DNA of 64,000 nt from the NCBI GenBank assembly GCA_963971285.1, contig OZ020257.1:16754602-16818601 (forward strand), written 5' to 3'. This DNA comes from Astropecten irregularis (taxonomy: Eukaryota; Echinodermata; Asteroidea; Paxillosida; Astropectinidae). The position numbers and the translations under genes are program-made. The notes beneath the pieces are model-generated. The model saw only the letters and a list, made by a program, of their open reading frames with translations. It had not been told where the DNA came from and made no database searches. Below, in pieces: positions 52,971 through 63,862 of this stretch. How positions within the stretch are numbered: position 1 is the stretch's first letter; each line of letters opens with the position of its first letter.

Positions 52971-53318
52971 ATAGAGATATATAGCTTTGACATAATTTCT
53001 TTTCGGTTTTTCTTCATATTGAAATCACTGGATCGACGACAGCTAAATAATCTTACCGGAGAGGCATGCCAATCTCCTTAGCGTTTTTTTTTTAATATTG
53101 GGTATATAGGCCTAGTTATGATTATTGCATTTCTATTTGTCACTCTTTTTATATTTTGTACATCGACTCATTCATTTTGTCTAAGCTTAAAAACGTTGAA
53201 CACTTTGAGTGGTAATTAGACTATATATGGCGAAAGTTGTAATACAGTTCACATTTTTTCATTGACTTGTTAATACCGTTATTTTAATGCCAATGACTAT
53301 GTTTATGCTACCAATTGA

Positions 53319-53717
53319 TCATGAATAACTTTTTGCAAATATACACGTGGAGTTGAACACGTCACTCGTAACTGACACATAATAATGGCGGTTGTTTTGT
53401 TTGTTTTGTGTCGCGTCATGTTCCATAAACGAGGTCATCCCTTTCCATCGCATAAAGAACTCGAATTTTGCCAAGACGAAAAAAGCAACTAAAATTGTTA
53501 AGAGTCTTCTTAACTTTTTCATAATGTAGGCCCAGTGCAGTTTTCCGGCCACCAATGCTACAGTGTATACATTTAATGTAAAAGGTCTACCATTGTTTCC
53601 CCGTTTCCTCCTCTTTTTCACGTTAGCACCTTTCCAGACAGTTTTGACACAAATTCGTCTGGTGTTGGTCTTCACCGGATCTGTAGCTGGCAGCTTTTCG
53701 ATTTCCCTGGGACACAT
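53319..53717 (-). CDS. Doubtful open frame with one hydrophobic segment
   Basis: A 132-aa minus-strand frame with a possible signal-anchor (LLTILVAFFVLAKFEFF, about residues 72-88) after a basic stretch. I recognise no family. Codon usage is A/T-heavy like the surrounding non-coding DNA, and no neighbouring exons were found. It could be a first exon of an unseen gene, but is more likely chance. Confidence 0.15.
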   Translation of the reverse strand: MCPREIEKLPATDPVKTNTRRICVKTVWKGANVKKRRKRGNNGRPFTLNVYTVALVAGKLHWAYIMKKLRRLLTILVAFFVLAKFEFFMRWKGMTSFMEHDATQNKQNNRHYYVSVTSDVFNSTCIFAKSYS

Positions 53718-53890
53718 GGCAGGAACTATATAGCGAGCTTTAATGAGCTTGAGCTATGGTTCTTTTACAGCCGTGTCCAAAAATGATTATACGGTACATT
53801 ATGTGCAGGTTTCCTTTTGTGGAAATGAAAATTTGATTTAGTTGTGGAAATGAAAATTTGATTTCAACTTTTCCATTCTGATGCTTGTAT

Positions 53891-53964
53891 TTTCCTTGAT
53901 ATTTTTGCTCACGAATCTGTATTTCAGTTCTTTGACAAAAACCAAAGTATGATACTACCTTTAA
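53891..53964 (+). mobile_element. Family A MITE, right-end fragment
   Basis: CCTTGATATTTTTGCTCACG followed by AAAACCAAAGTATGATACTACCTTTAA. Only the right end is kept. Confidence 0.75.
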
Positions 53965-54630
53965 CTGTTATATCCGAAGGAGCTTTAAATTTGTACAATT
54001 CAGTGTGCGATGTGCCAATACCTCCTATAGCACGACGGAACCCCATCAATGATTGATAATATACAAATATCACATGATTTGAAGATTATTCTAGCTCCCG
54101 AGATGTCACAAGTTGAGATAACCATAGAGGAAATTCCTTCCTCTATGAGATAACTGACGATGGCACATTGACAAACAGCACTGAGTTATGATCCTCCGGG
54201 TCGAAGGTCAAATTTGCCAACGGAAGGCAGTTGCTATTCACCACCGCGTCGATTGTGTCTACGGTATGATTAGGATGACTGCATAAATATAATGTGTTAT
54301 TAACTACCGTGGAGCTGATAGCCTCGTGACTGTACTGAGCTATATTGATTCAATTCAGAAAGTCCCTAGCATGATTCAGGCTCACGAGGTACATCTGCTG
54401 ATATTGTTACGTCATGTTATTTGTTATTGACACGTTGGATGCTTATGACTACATATACACCGTGCGTTGAAGTGCTATTGCATTCTACCGTTCGTCTCGC
54501 TTTCGAATCATTGAGACCCTGTCTGCAGTCATTTAGTTCCACGGACTTTCAGTGGGCTCGAGCTTGTCTAACAACTATAACTAGTGATACTATTTTCGTG
54601 GGAAGACTAGGCCTTTCTGCTCTGTCTGAC
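53965..54630 (+). promoter_or_regulatory. Upstream region of the second P450 gene
   Basis: No core promoter element is recognised. An ATG at 54421 is open and in frame with the P450 start, but its 70 codons lack P450 resemblance and are absent from the paralogue, so they are treated as 5' UTR. Confidence 0.3.
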
Positions 54631-57600
54631 ATGGATGGGTTTTCTGTCTGGGATTTGCTGGACGTACGGTCAGCTCTCCTCGGTGTCGTGGTGTTTCTGG
54701 TGCTGTATCGGTTCCTTCGTCGACCGCGTAACCTGCCTCCTGGACCGAGAGGATGGCCGCTTCTTGGCAACCTGCCGCAGTTGGTCATGTCAGGAGTCCC
54801 GATGCATGAAGCCTTTTCCAAAATTGCCGCAAGGTAGGAACCCGCATAGCTGATTCATCATATAAGTACTTTAGACCCTTTCAAGTGAATGTATACAAAG
54901 AGTGTGAATTCAGACGTTGTATTTCAAGTTCAATCAAAGTTTCCAGTAAGCCTGGCACTAACTTCTAAACAACCACAGCATATTAAAGTGATTTCCCATT
55001 CAGTCACTAGATTTCTCTTTATTGAAAACAATTAAGGCAGTATGCAGTTCTTGATATACTTATAAAAACAACACCATGGTGTCTTCCGTAAAGATTTGTT
55101 TCTGAGTTTTTTTTCTTTTTCTATCCGTTACCGGAGATTAGTACACTCAGGGTAGCTGCATACCCAGCTTCTACAGTAAACTAACTCACCTTAATACGAC
55201 TCTCCAGTATTGGGTCTGGGTACCAGCTAACCTCAGTGTACTAAACTGAGGTAACCCCTTTGGTTTTTATCACTTAAGATACGGCATGTCAGGACTCCCG
55301 ATGCATGCAGCCTTTTCCAAAATTGCCGTCAGGTACAAACCCACATAGCTGATTCATCCCACGATCAGCTAAATACTTTATAAATTTGTTTTGAGTTTTC
55401 CCTTTTATATTTGGTTTTTATCACTTAAGATACGGCGATGTGGTGCACTTGGAGGTCCCTGGGTTATCGATGGTTATTTTGCACGGTAACAAGGCGATCA
55501 AGGAGGCTTTTGGACAGCATCAAATCAGCGCTAGGCCCAGACTCCACATCAGTGAAGTGGTTTTGCCAGATTACACAGGTGAGGCACAAAACGAATCAGA
55601 CGACAGTGTTAAGTCAATGAAGTATTGAAGGTTAGTCATTTCTGGGTCTTATTCTTCGCCCTCAGATTATGAAACATAGATTTCTTTTCAAATCATCTTC
55701 CAGGTATCGTTGACTCGTCCGGGCCAATGTGGGTGGAGACACGCCGATTCGCAATGACCGTACTAAGAGGCCTTGGAGTTGGCAAGTCAAGCTTCGAGCA
55801 GAATATCTCCACGGAAGCAGAATGTCTGGTTGAGGAACTGAAGGGGTATAAGGGCAGTTCGTTTGATCCCAAACACCTAATTGGCAATGCCGTGTCCAAT
55901 GTCATTTGTTCAGTGGTTTTCGGCAAACGGTTCAATTACAGCGATCCCGACTTCAAACGTCTTCTGAAGGTTTTATCAGACAATGTTGAAACTTCCGGCG
56001 CAGGTGGCTTATTTGAGATTTCTCCCTTGTTTGCAAAATTGAAAATGTTGCCGTTCGTGAAGCGCTACATTGTTGTGTTAGAGAAGTTTGGCAAAGAAAT
56101 AGATCACCTTTTAGAGGCACACGAGCAAGATGTCGATAACCCTCGAGATCTAATCGATGTCTTCTACCGTGAAATGAAAATTAAAGAGCAGCAAGGTGCC
56201 GAGACGCTAGCCCTACAACCTAAATCCTTAACTGGCATCGTGGGTGACCTGTTTGGAGCTGGATCCGAGACCACCGCCACTACTCTCCGCTGGGCCATGC
56301 TGTATATGATGGCATATCCTGAGATACAGGCTCGCGTTCAGCAAGAATTGGATCAAGCCACAAGCCGCAATCGTCTCCCAAGGATTTCAGACAAGCCTGA
56401 TCTACCTTACACCGAGGCGGTACTCTGCGAGATCCAGCGCATGGGCACCATCGTTCCATTGGGCGTACCTCACATGTGCTCGGAGGATACCACAGTTGGC
56501 AAGTACGTTTGAACAAATATTTTTCAACGTTTTCAATATTATTTTGAAGTTCTTAAACATAGTATGTAAGTATGTAGACCAAATGTGATCCTTTTTTTCT
56601 TTGCAGTTTTATTGTCTTCTCAACACGTCAATTTGACATGAAGTTGGTATGTGTTGGTACTGAAGTATTGATGCACTCATTGTGCCCACAAATGCATGCT
56701 TTGGAAGATCGGTAACCATTTTTGAAAATGATCGTGTCGTCTTTCCATTTCTTATTATTTAGCTACAATATTCCGAAAGGTACATTGGTAATGTCCAATG
56801 TGTGGCACAACCATTACGACCCTTCGGTGTGGGACGAGCCTGACAAGTTTCGTCCGGAGAGATTCCTGGACAAAGAGGGGAAGTTTCAACTCCGCGCTGA
56901 GCTGATACCCTTCGGGGCAGGTAAGTGGATTCACGCGTTGGTGACAGACTCCACCAAGCCACACCAGCTGATGTCCACTGAGGTCAAATTAAAGGGTCTC
57001 TGCAATAGGAAAATTATGGCTTGAACATGTGCCAAAAAGCAACTGTTTAATGAGGCCTGTGATATTACCCACTTCCTCACATTGATAACAGGTTCTGTGG
57101 TATGCTAATTAGAATTTCCATATTCATGAGCAAAACTGTGATGTCGTCTGGCTGGGTAACTGAGTGCAGTAACCCAATTGATTTGTGCACAAAAAATTGC
57201 GGTTGTTTTATAGGTTTTCTGACAGACCTTTTCCTCCTCAATGGGTTTTATTGTGCTGAATATGTTTCTTTCACTCAACTGGTTGTGTAATTTTTTTGCC
57301 AAACCATTTTTGTGGGGCAAGTTCGCCTCTACATTTGTTATGTTTTTTCATTATACGTTTGCTGTTGGTTCCGCTCATGAGCATGCATAAAAATCTCCCA
57401 TTTTGCAAAAACCATTCAAATGAAAACAAAATGCTAGTTTGAAACCGAAATAAGACTTGCAATTTATAATCTGCCAGTATATTCTCTGTATGAAGGCAAT
57501 AAAATAACCTAACTGAAAAAAAAAAACTTCAGGAACCCTTTAAAGATAATAATGCGAATGCGCATCCATAGTGTCACAGTGCAGTTTCTGGTTCTGAAAG

Positions 57601-57970
57601 CCCAGATTAGACAATCTGTACATGTCACTTTCTTAGCTTCCTTTACCAATGTTCAACATTGTGAGTCAGATAACTATTCGATAGTTTTTTTATTTTAACT
57701 TGGATTGTTTACGTTATTGTATCCAAATGCAATTTAAGCAGAATGAGTATAGTGGGCCTGCAATTGAAATTGATTTTCTCTTTTACAGGTCGCCGTATTT
57801 GCCTTGGTGAACATTTGGCTAAGATGGAGCTCTTCATCTTCTTCAGCCACCTGCTGCATCATTTCACCATCAAGAAGCCCCAAGATGCTCCTCCCATAAC
57901 ATTCGAAGCAATCGATGGGTTTACAAATTCACCAAAGAAGTTTGACTTATGCGTTATCGCAAGAGAGTAA
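54631..57970 (+). CDS. Cytochrome P450, CYP2-type, gene 2
   Basis: Tandem paralogue of the gene at 48,080, with the same microsomal monooxygenase role. Exons 54631-54833, 55430-55578, 55704-56502, 56763-56920 and 57789-57970 have lengths 203, 149, 799, 158 and 182, identical to gene 1 (496 aa plus TAA). Hinge RRPRNLPPGPRGWPLLGNLP, I-helix LFGAGSETTATTLRW, EIQR, FRPERFLD and heme loop FGAGRRICLG are all intact. Divergence from gene 1 concentrates in substrate-contact stretches: exon 2 and the middle of exon 3 (about residues 205-270), plus the position before the conserved PH after the K-helix (LAL versus LGV). The start is ATG 54631, matching gene 1. Intron 1 contains a duplicated mini-exon candidate at 55279-55332. 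Confidence 0.95.
55279..55332 (+). other. Duplicated in-frame mini-exon candidate of P450-2
   Basis: These 54 bp follow the same CACTTAAG acceptor as exon 2 and end with GTCAG|GTACAA. They encode GMSGLPMHAAFSKIAV, a copy of the end of exon 1 (MSGVPMHEAFSKIA at 54,785-54,830) fused to the first bases of exon 2. Phases (2 in, 2 out) allow inclusion without a frame change, adding 18 residues. The downstream intron sequence ACCCACATAGCTGATTCATC is copied too. Confidence 0.5.
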
Positions 57971-58055
57971 TAGGCGTTGTCAAGGCGCATACGCTTGTTG
58001 TTATAGATGTACAACGTTAGCCTTATCAATCCTGATAAATTCATTGTAACTTTGG

Positions 58056-58220
58056 CGATTCCTAATAGTGCGCCACCTAGAGTTTACAATGCGCTTGCCC
58101 AATCACAAAGCCCAGAATCTATCGACCCTTTCCAGATGCGCATTTTTGTCGACAAATTCCGTGAATCGTGATTAAACATACACACTGTGTAAACTCTTGG
58201 TGGTGCACTATTTGGAATCG
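58056..58220. mobile_element. 165-bp MITE with CGATTCC / AATAGTGCGCCACC ends
   Basis: CGATTCCTAATAGTGCGCC at the left is mirrored by GGTGCACTATTTGGAATCG at the right, with AGAGTTTACA mirrored further in. A related partial copy starts at 63,863. Confidence 0.75.
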
Positions 58221-58456
58221 GCCCAATTCTTGTAGGTTTTTGGTTTAGTCTAATTATTTTGTAGAAAAATGACATATCAATCCCATTGTTTGACTTGCTT
58301 CTAATTGTTTATTTTTATCAAGGCGAATTATCCTGTAAGATTTTTCATAAGATATTTTGTAATAGAATTTAGATCTATGTTGCATTGAATGAATGTCCAC
58401 CCAAACACGACATTAAGTTTATGGTAGAATGTACGTGCTTTATTTTGTCCCCGTCA

Positions 58457-58819
58457 TTAAAGGTAGTATCATACTTTGGTGAAAAACCAAAACAGAAATG
58501 TTCACAGATTTACCTATAACTTACAGGGTATGAAGATGGTGTTGGTAGAAACATACCGTTAAAATTATTTCCGCCTGAAATGGTGTATTTATCCAGAAAT
58601 TTGTGAAACAATGACCAAAAATCTTTTTGATCTTTTAAAAGATCAAAAATAAAGAAAAGACTTAGGAAATACTGTGGCCGTTTTTCACTGTTTTCTCAAA
58701 AAGTGAGCACCGTATGGGACTGAAATTTTCACAGTTTACTTTTATTGTATCTTCCTTGATATGTTTGCCCACGAATCTGTATTTCTTTGACAAAAACCGA
58801 AGTATGATATTACCTTTAA
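58457..58819 (+). mobile_element. Family A MITE, full copy
   Basis: TTAAAGGTAGTATCATACTT and GAAGTATGATATTACCTTTAA bound 363 bp, with the central GATCTTTTAAAAGATC palindrome. One of the most consensus-like copies. Confidence 0.88.
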
Positions 58820-59093
58820 TCTGTTATAATATCCATTGGTGGGTTTTTCGTTTCCATATCATACCTTAAAAACAAATTAAGTTTACCGATGTGAATAAAT
58901 TCTTATGTAGTCACTGTATTTGTTTACCTTTACTCTTGTTTGTACAGTGTAGTTTGAATGAGGAAGAATAGGCCTATCAGTAGCGTAGACACGTCCTCAG
59001 ACCTGGGGGAATGATCCTGTAGCTGAGTCGTACGTCCATATACGTTTGTGCACAAATGTATATACATGTACATAATAACCGAGGATGGGACCT

Positions 59094-59290
59094 TAGGGAG
59101 ACTTTCCCATAGGGTCGTGAACTTTACTTACCTATTTCTAAACAGTCCTCCAAACCAATGAACTTGAAATTGACATAATGTTCAATGTTCATATTGAGAG
59201 CATTCACTGACTTCTATTAAATATGGACAGTAAAAATATGTCTCTAAAATGTAGCTGGTACCACTTTTAGACGCTAACGTGTCTCCCTAA
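59094..59290. mobile_element. GGGAGAC-ended MITE, copy 3
   Basis: TAGGGAGACTTTCCCATAGG at the left and GTGTCTCCCTAA at the right. It is the cleanest of three copies; the inverted TAGGGAGAC end is flanked by T/A-rich sequence. Confidence 0.75.
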
Positions 59291-59346
59291 TACCCCATAT
59301 GTAATTATACATTATTCAAAATGAAATTCTGTTGGTGTACCCCCTC

Positions 59347-59370
59347 CCCCCCCCCCCCCCCCCCCCCCCG
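59347..59370. repeat. Poly-C tract
   Basis: An almost unbroken C-run of about 24 bases preceded by CCCCCTCC. Confidence 0.85.
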
Positions 59371-59489
59371 CCATGATATACGCCCCTGATTATCATTAAT
59401 CACTCTTGGGATTAAATTTCGACCGATTTTCTTTGGGAAAAATTTGGCAAAGGAAAATGAAATATTCGCGGTACTTCAAGGGTTTTCCC

Positions 59490-59700
59490 AAAGCTCGGCT
59501 CCAGCTCCGGCTTCGTCTCTGTTTCCATACGCTGAAAATATGGGTTGTGGTTTGCCATTGAAGCTGAATTGCTCTGTTTTTTTTCAAACCAGAGAATCAA
59601 TCTACTTCCTAACTGCAGCCAAAAGCCTCTATTTTGATACCTGTAATTTTGAAATGGATTCACGAAATGGAGGCGGAGCCGGAGCCGGAGCCGAGCTTTG
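59490..59700. mobile_element. MITE with CAAAGCTCGGCTCC ends
   Basis: CAAAGCTCGGCTCC and GGAGCCGAGCTTTG are perfect inverted ends, 211 bp apart, with GGAGCC runs inside. Related to 46,210-46,444. Confidence 0.78.
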
Positions 59701-60430
59701 AGAAGGGAACCAATTGAGTTGAGATAGTGAGAATTGGGTTTGTGTGGGTATAGAGCAAGATTGGTCTGGGTTTGCCAAGTGAGGGCGCTCTGCCGTCACC
59801 CTTATCACTACGGGTGCAGACCAGTAAATAAATTCCCATAGGCTCCCATGCTGAATGGCCAATTTCAAAAAATTATTAAAAATACTCAGAAGTTTCTCAG
59901 ACACTCAAGCTATACACCAAAATGAAGCTGAAAACTTCAATTTTCATTTTCATTTCAATTTTCTATAGGGTAACCAACGACTTTTTGAGGAAAATCCATC
60001 CAAAGGAAAATACCCTGAAAACGGCCATGTTGACTGGTGCCAGACTAAAAAAATGTACCCCTCCCCTACATGCCCAAGTAGAGCGAGTTTAGGGCCAGAA
60101 TTCATCCAAACAGCTCAAAGTTGCAAGTCCAAACTCTGGCGACCGGGTTCCATCCATTTTCTTTACAAGACTTCCCATGTGGGGCCCAGCAAATGATTTT
60201 ATAAAAAAGATTTTGAGGGTATACAAAAAATTAATGAGCTCCGCGGACTGATCTGGACCTATTTACTGGTCTGCACCCCTACAGGACGACAGGACAGTAA
60301 GGTCTCAAATCTCTTCTACCGGATCGCAAACCTTTACGTATTACTTACAGATAATTTCGTCATGTTCGCATGAAGACCAAAGAAGACCAAAAAGTAAAAC
60401 CGAGATTAAATAAGATTAACTATATAAACA
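59701..60430. other. Intergenic; nothing recognised
   Basis: A CAGACCAGTAAATA word near 59,817 and TATTTACTGGTCTGC near 60,261 are inverted relative to each other. They may mark the ends of a further, decayed 440-bp element; otherwise no feature is seen. Confidence 0.35.
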
Positions 60431-60779
60431 TTAAAGGTAGTATCATACATTGGTAAGAATCCAAAACAGAAATGGTCACAGATTTACCTATAACTAATTA
60501 CAGGGTATGAAGATGAAACACACCGTTAAAATTTCCGACTGAAATGGTGTATTTATCCAGAAATTAGTGAAACAACGACCGAAAATCTTTTTGATCTTTT
60601 AAAAGATCAAAAATAAAAGAGAAAAGACTTAAGAAATACTGTGGCTGTTTTTCACTGTTTTCTCAAAAAGGGGGGACCGTATGGGACTGAAATTTTCAAA
60701 AATTACTGTTACTGTATCTGTCTTGATATTTTTTGCTCGTGAATCTGTATTTCTTTGACAAAAACCAAAGTATGATACA
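60431..60779 (+). mobile_element. Family A MITE, right end damaged
   Basis: It starts TTAAAGGTAGTATCATACAT and follows the consensus to CCAAAGTATGATAC, after which CTACCTTTAA is replaced by AAGTTTC. Confidence 0.8.
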
Positions 60780-61690
60780 AGTTTCAGTGAATCTGCAGAT
60801 GGTAAAAAAGTGATTAAGGGTGGCCACAAAATCTTGGATGTAAGAGAAACATTAGTGTATACAAAGGCTCAATCCTACATGATATTCAATAGTAGAATAT
60901 AGAAAAGACACACAGGGACTATGGAAAACCTGAGATGCTTGAAAATGGTCTCATTTATTGTTTTCTCATCTTGGAAAAAGAAATTCCCGGGCACCTTGCC
61001 GATCAAGTACGCATTCCATCAATCAATCGATCAATCACATATGAATCAATTCTTAATCTTATAAGACTGTATTTAGTACTCATAGCACTGAATGGTAAGC
61101 TCTTAATAAAATGTGGGTTTTGAATATGCCACGACTTGAGTAATTTTTTGAAAGGACAATCATCACTTAAGGGAGCTGTTATTTAAATTGAACTGAAAAT
61201 TATATAAATTGTATGTAATCATCCCTAAATATGGTAAATGTTGGACGTGTGATAATATCAAACAAGCAAGCCGTGGTCACGTATATGATAAAAAGGATTT
61301 AAAGGATTCTCAAGACGTTGTTACAGAGAGGTCTTTACATACGTCTTTTATTTTTATTTATCTTACAGTTTGTGTATATTAATATGTATTGTTGTAAATA
61401 CACTTACACATGTGGAAATATTTATCTGTACATTTACTTGTTTGTCTGTTGGCTGTCCGAGTGTTAATTGATAGTGAAATTCAACAAAAACAGTTACTAC
61501 ATAAGCATTTATTCACATTGATAAATTCGATTTGATTTCAAGGTATGATATGAAATTTCAAATGCAAACGAAAAATCCACCAATAGACAACATATTAATC
61601 ATGGGGACAAAATAATTAGAAAATTAATAATTAGAAGCAACCCAAACAATGCATGCTTTCTTGTCACCTTTCAACAAAATAATTAGCCTA
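60780..61690. other. Intergenic; nothing recognised
   Basis: A/T-rich DNA with no coding or shared repeat signal. Confidence 0.3.
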
Positions 61691-63835
61691 CACTGTTAAA
61701 AAAAAACAGAAGATTTTACAGAGAAAAAATTACAGAGTCTTTCTGTAAATTGTTGAAACAGAGAATTTTCTGCAAGTTAACAGAACAGATTTCCAAAAAG
61801 AAAGAGAATTTGTTTTTTTACAGGAACTTTTTATGCTTTCAGACCGCATATACCGATTTTCTGTAATTTCACAGAGTACTTTGTGAATATAAAGTAATCC
61901 CCATTTTCAATGAAAGATCTGTTTTCTTACAAATTGTTTTGTGAAACATTGTAGCCGCAGACCATCTGTAATTTTATAGAAAAAATCCCAAAAAAAACGA
62001 AATAAGTGTTTAACAACAGAATTTTCCATTCATTTTACTTGAAATGTCGCATTTACTGTAATTTAAGAGAACATTTTGTTTCTTTCAGACAGTTCTTTCT
62101 TTTTCATGAATGCTCTTTAAACGGTCATTGATTTTTCTTTTGCAATTTAACAGAACAGATTCCCAAAGAAATAATGAAAAATGTATTTTTACAGGAAATG
62201 TTAATGCTTTAAGACCACATATACCGATTTTCTGTAATTTCACAGAGTACTATGTGAATATAAAGTAATCCTCATTTCCGATGAAAGATCTGTTTTCTTA
62301 CAAATTGTTTTGTGAAACATTGTAGCCTCAGACCATCTGTAATTTGACAGAAATATTCCTAAAAGAAACGAAATAGTGTTTTTTTCAACAGAAGTTTTCA
62401 CTTATTTTACTTGAAATGCCGCATATTCTGTTATTTAATAGAAAATTTTGTGGATTTCAGACAGTTCTTTCTTTTCAGTAAATGCTGTTTAAACAGTCAG
62501 TAATTTTGCTCTTGCAATTTAACAGAATAGTATCCAAAAAAGAAAGAACAATTTATTTTTACAGAATATTTTTTATTTTCTCCTAAAATATTTTTTCCCT
62601 GTAATTTAACAGTGTTTCGTAGATTAGAGGAAGCTTCCTCTTTTTTACGTTTTTTTAATGAAGATTGATTTGTGCAGCATTTTAACCGCAGACCATCTGT
62701 AATTTTACAGCAAAAATCATGAAAAGAACGAAATGACTGATTAAACAATGAATATTCAATAGGCCTATGTAGGCCTACGCTACACATGCTACATCGTGCA
62801 GCGCAGCACAGCTGCACATGTACTACTTCACGTTGAATAGACAACCACAGGCATCGCACGTCTAGCTAGCCATGATATGACCTTGACAGTGATACTTTTA
62901 TATCTAGTGCGTTGTGAAATTATGTGCATGTTTCTTTTTATCTTCTTCGTGCATAAATAAAGGAATAAGTTATAAGTCCATCTTACTAACTGTAGTTATA
63001 GTGTATACCTACATGTACCACTTAGAGAAATCATTTACATGCATTTGCCATGGGTATTATTCATTTTTATGAAGTAATGCACACATTTTAAACTGATAGA
63101 TTTTTGTTCCAGTTTACTACAAAATCATATTTATTAAATCATTCTGTTTTTTTTAAGAAGATTATTTATTTATCACACACAGATTGTCTGTTAAAAACAG
63201 ATAAACTGTTAATTGTGTTAAGAATTGTGCAGTAAAATTACAGTTGTTCTCGAGACTCTGCTGCAGGCACTTTTCTGTTTTTTTCAAGAGAAATTTCAAT
63301 TGTCACTAACAGAAAAGTCTGCTATAAAACAGATGCACTGTAAATTGTGATAAGAATTATGCAGTGAAATTACAGGAGTTCTTGAGACTTCTGCAAGCAC
63401 ATTTCTGTTTTTTTTAAGAAGATTATTTATTTATCACACACAGATTGTCTGTTAAAAACAGATAAACTGTTAATTGTGTTAAGAATTGTGCAGTAAAATT
63501 ACAGTGGTTCTCGAGACTCTGCTGCAGGCACTTTTCTGGGTTTTTTTTCAAGAGAAATTTCAATTGTCACTAACATAAAAGTCTGCTATAAAACAGATGC
63601 ACTGTAAATTGTGATAAGAATTATGCAGTGAAATTACAGGAGTTCTTGAGACTTCTGCAAGCACATTTCTGTTTTTTTAAGAAGATTATTTATTTATCAC
63701 ACACAGATTGTCTGTTAAAAACAGATAAACTGTTAATTGTGTTAAGAATTGTGCAGTAAAATTACAGTTGTTCTCGAGACTCTGCTGCAGGCACTTTTCT
63801 GTTTTTTTAAGGAGAAAATTTCTAACAGTGTATTA
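61691..63835. mobile_element. 2.1-kb TA-flanked element made of internal tandem repeats
   Basis: TA-CACTGTTA at the left and TAACAGTG-TA at the right give short inverted ends with TA flanks. Inside, the left part repeats with a period near 370 bp (GACCATCTGTAATTT at about 61,966, 62,331 and 62,690). The right part repeats with a period near 262 bp (GAAGATTATTTATTTATCAC at about 63,157, 63,418 and 63,680). CTGTAATTTNACAG-type palindromes occur throughout. No transposase is encoded. Confidence 0.6.
63143..63820. repeat. 262-bp tandem repeat, 2.6 units
   Basis: Each unit runs TTCTGTTTTTTTTAAGAAGA, ACACACAGATTGTCTGTTAA, GAGACTCTGCTGCAGGCAC, AGTCTGCTATAAAACAGATG. Units differ by single bases, e.g. 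AACAGAAAAG versus AACATAAAAG. Confidence 0.88.
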
Positions 63836-63862
63836 GCAATTATTATAGTATGACAATTGTGA

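Noticed and set aside
54421..54630. N-terminal extension of P450-2 from ATG 54421
   Set aside because: The extra 70 residues precede the membrane anchor, lack family similarity and have no counterpart in gene 1.
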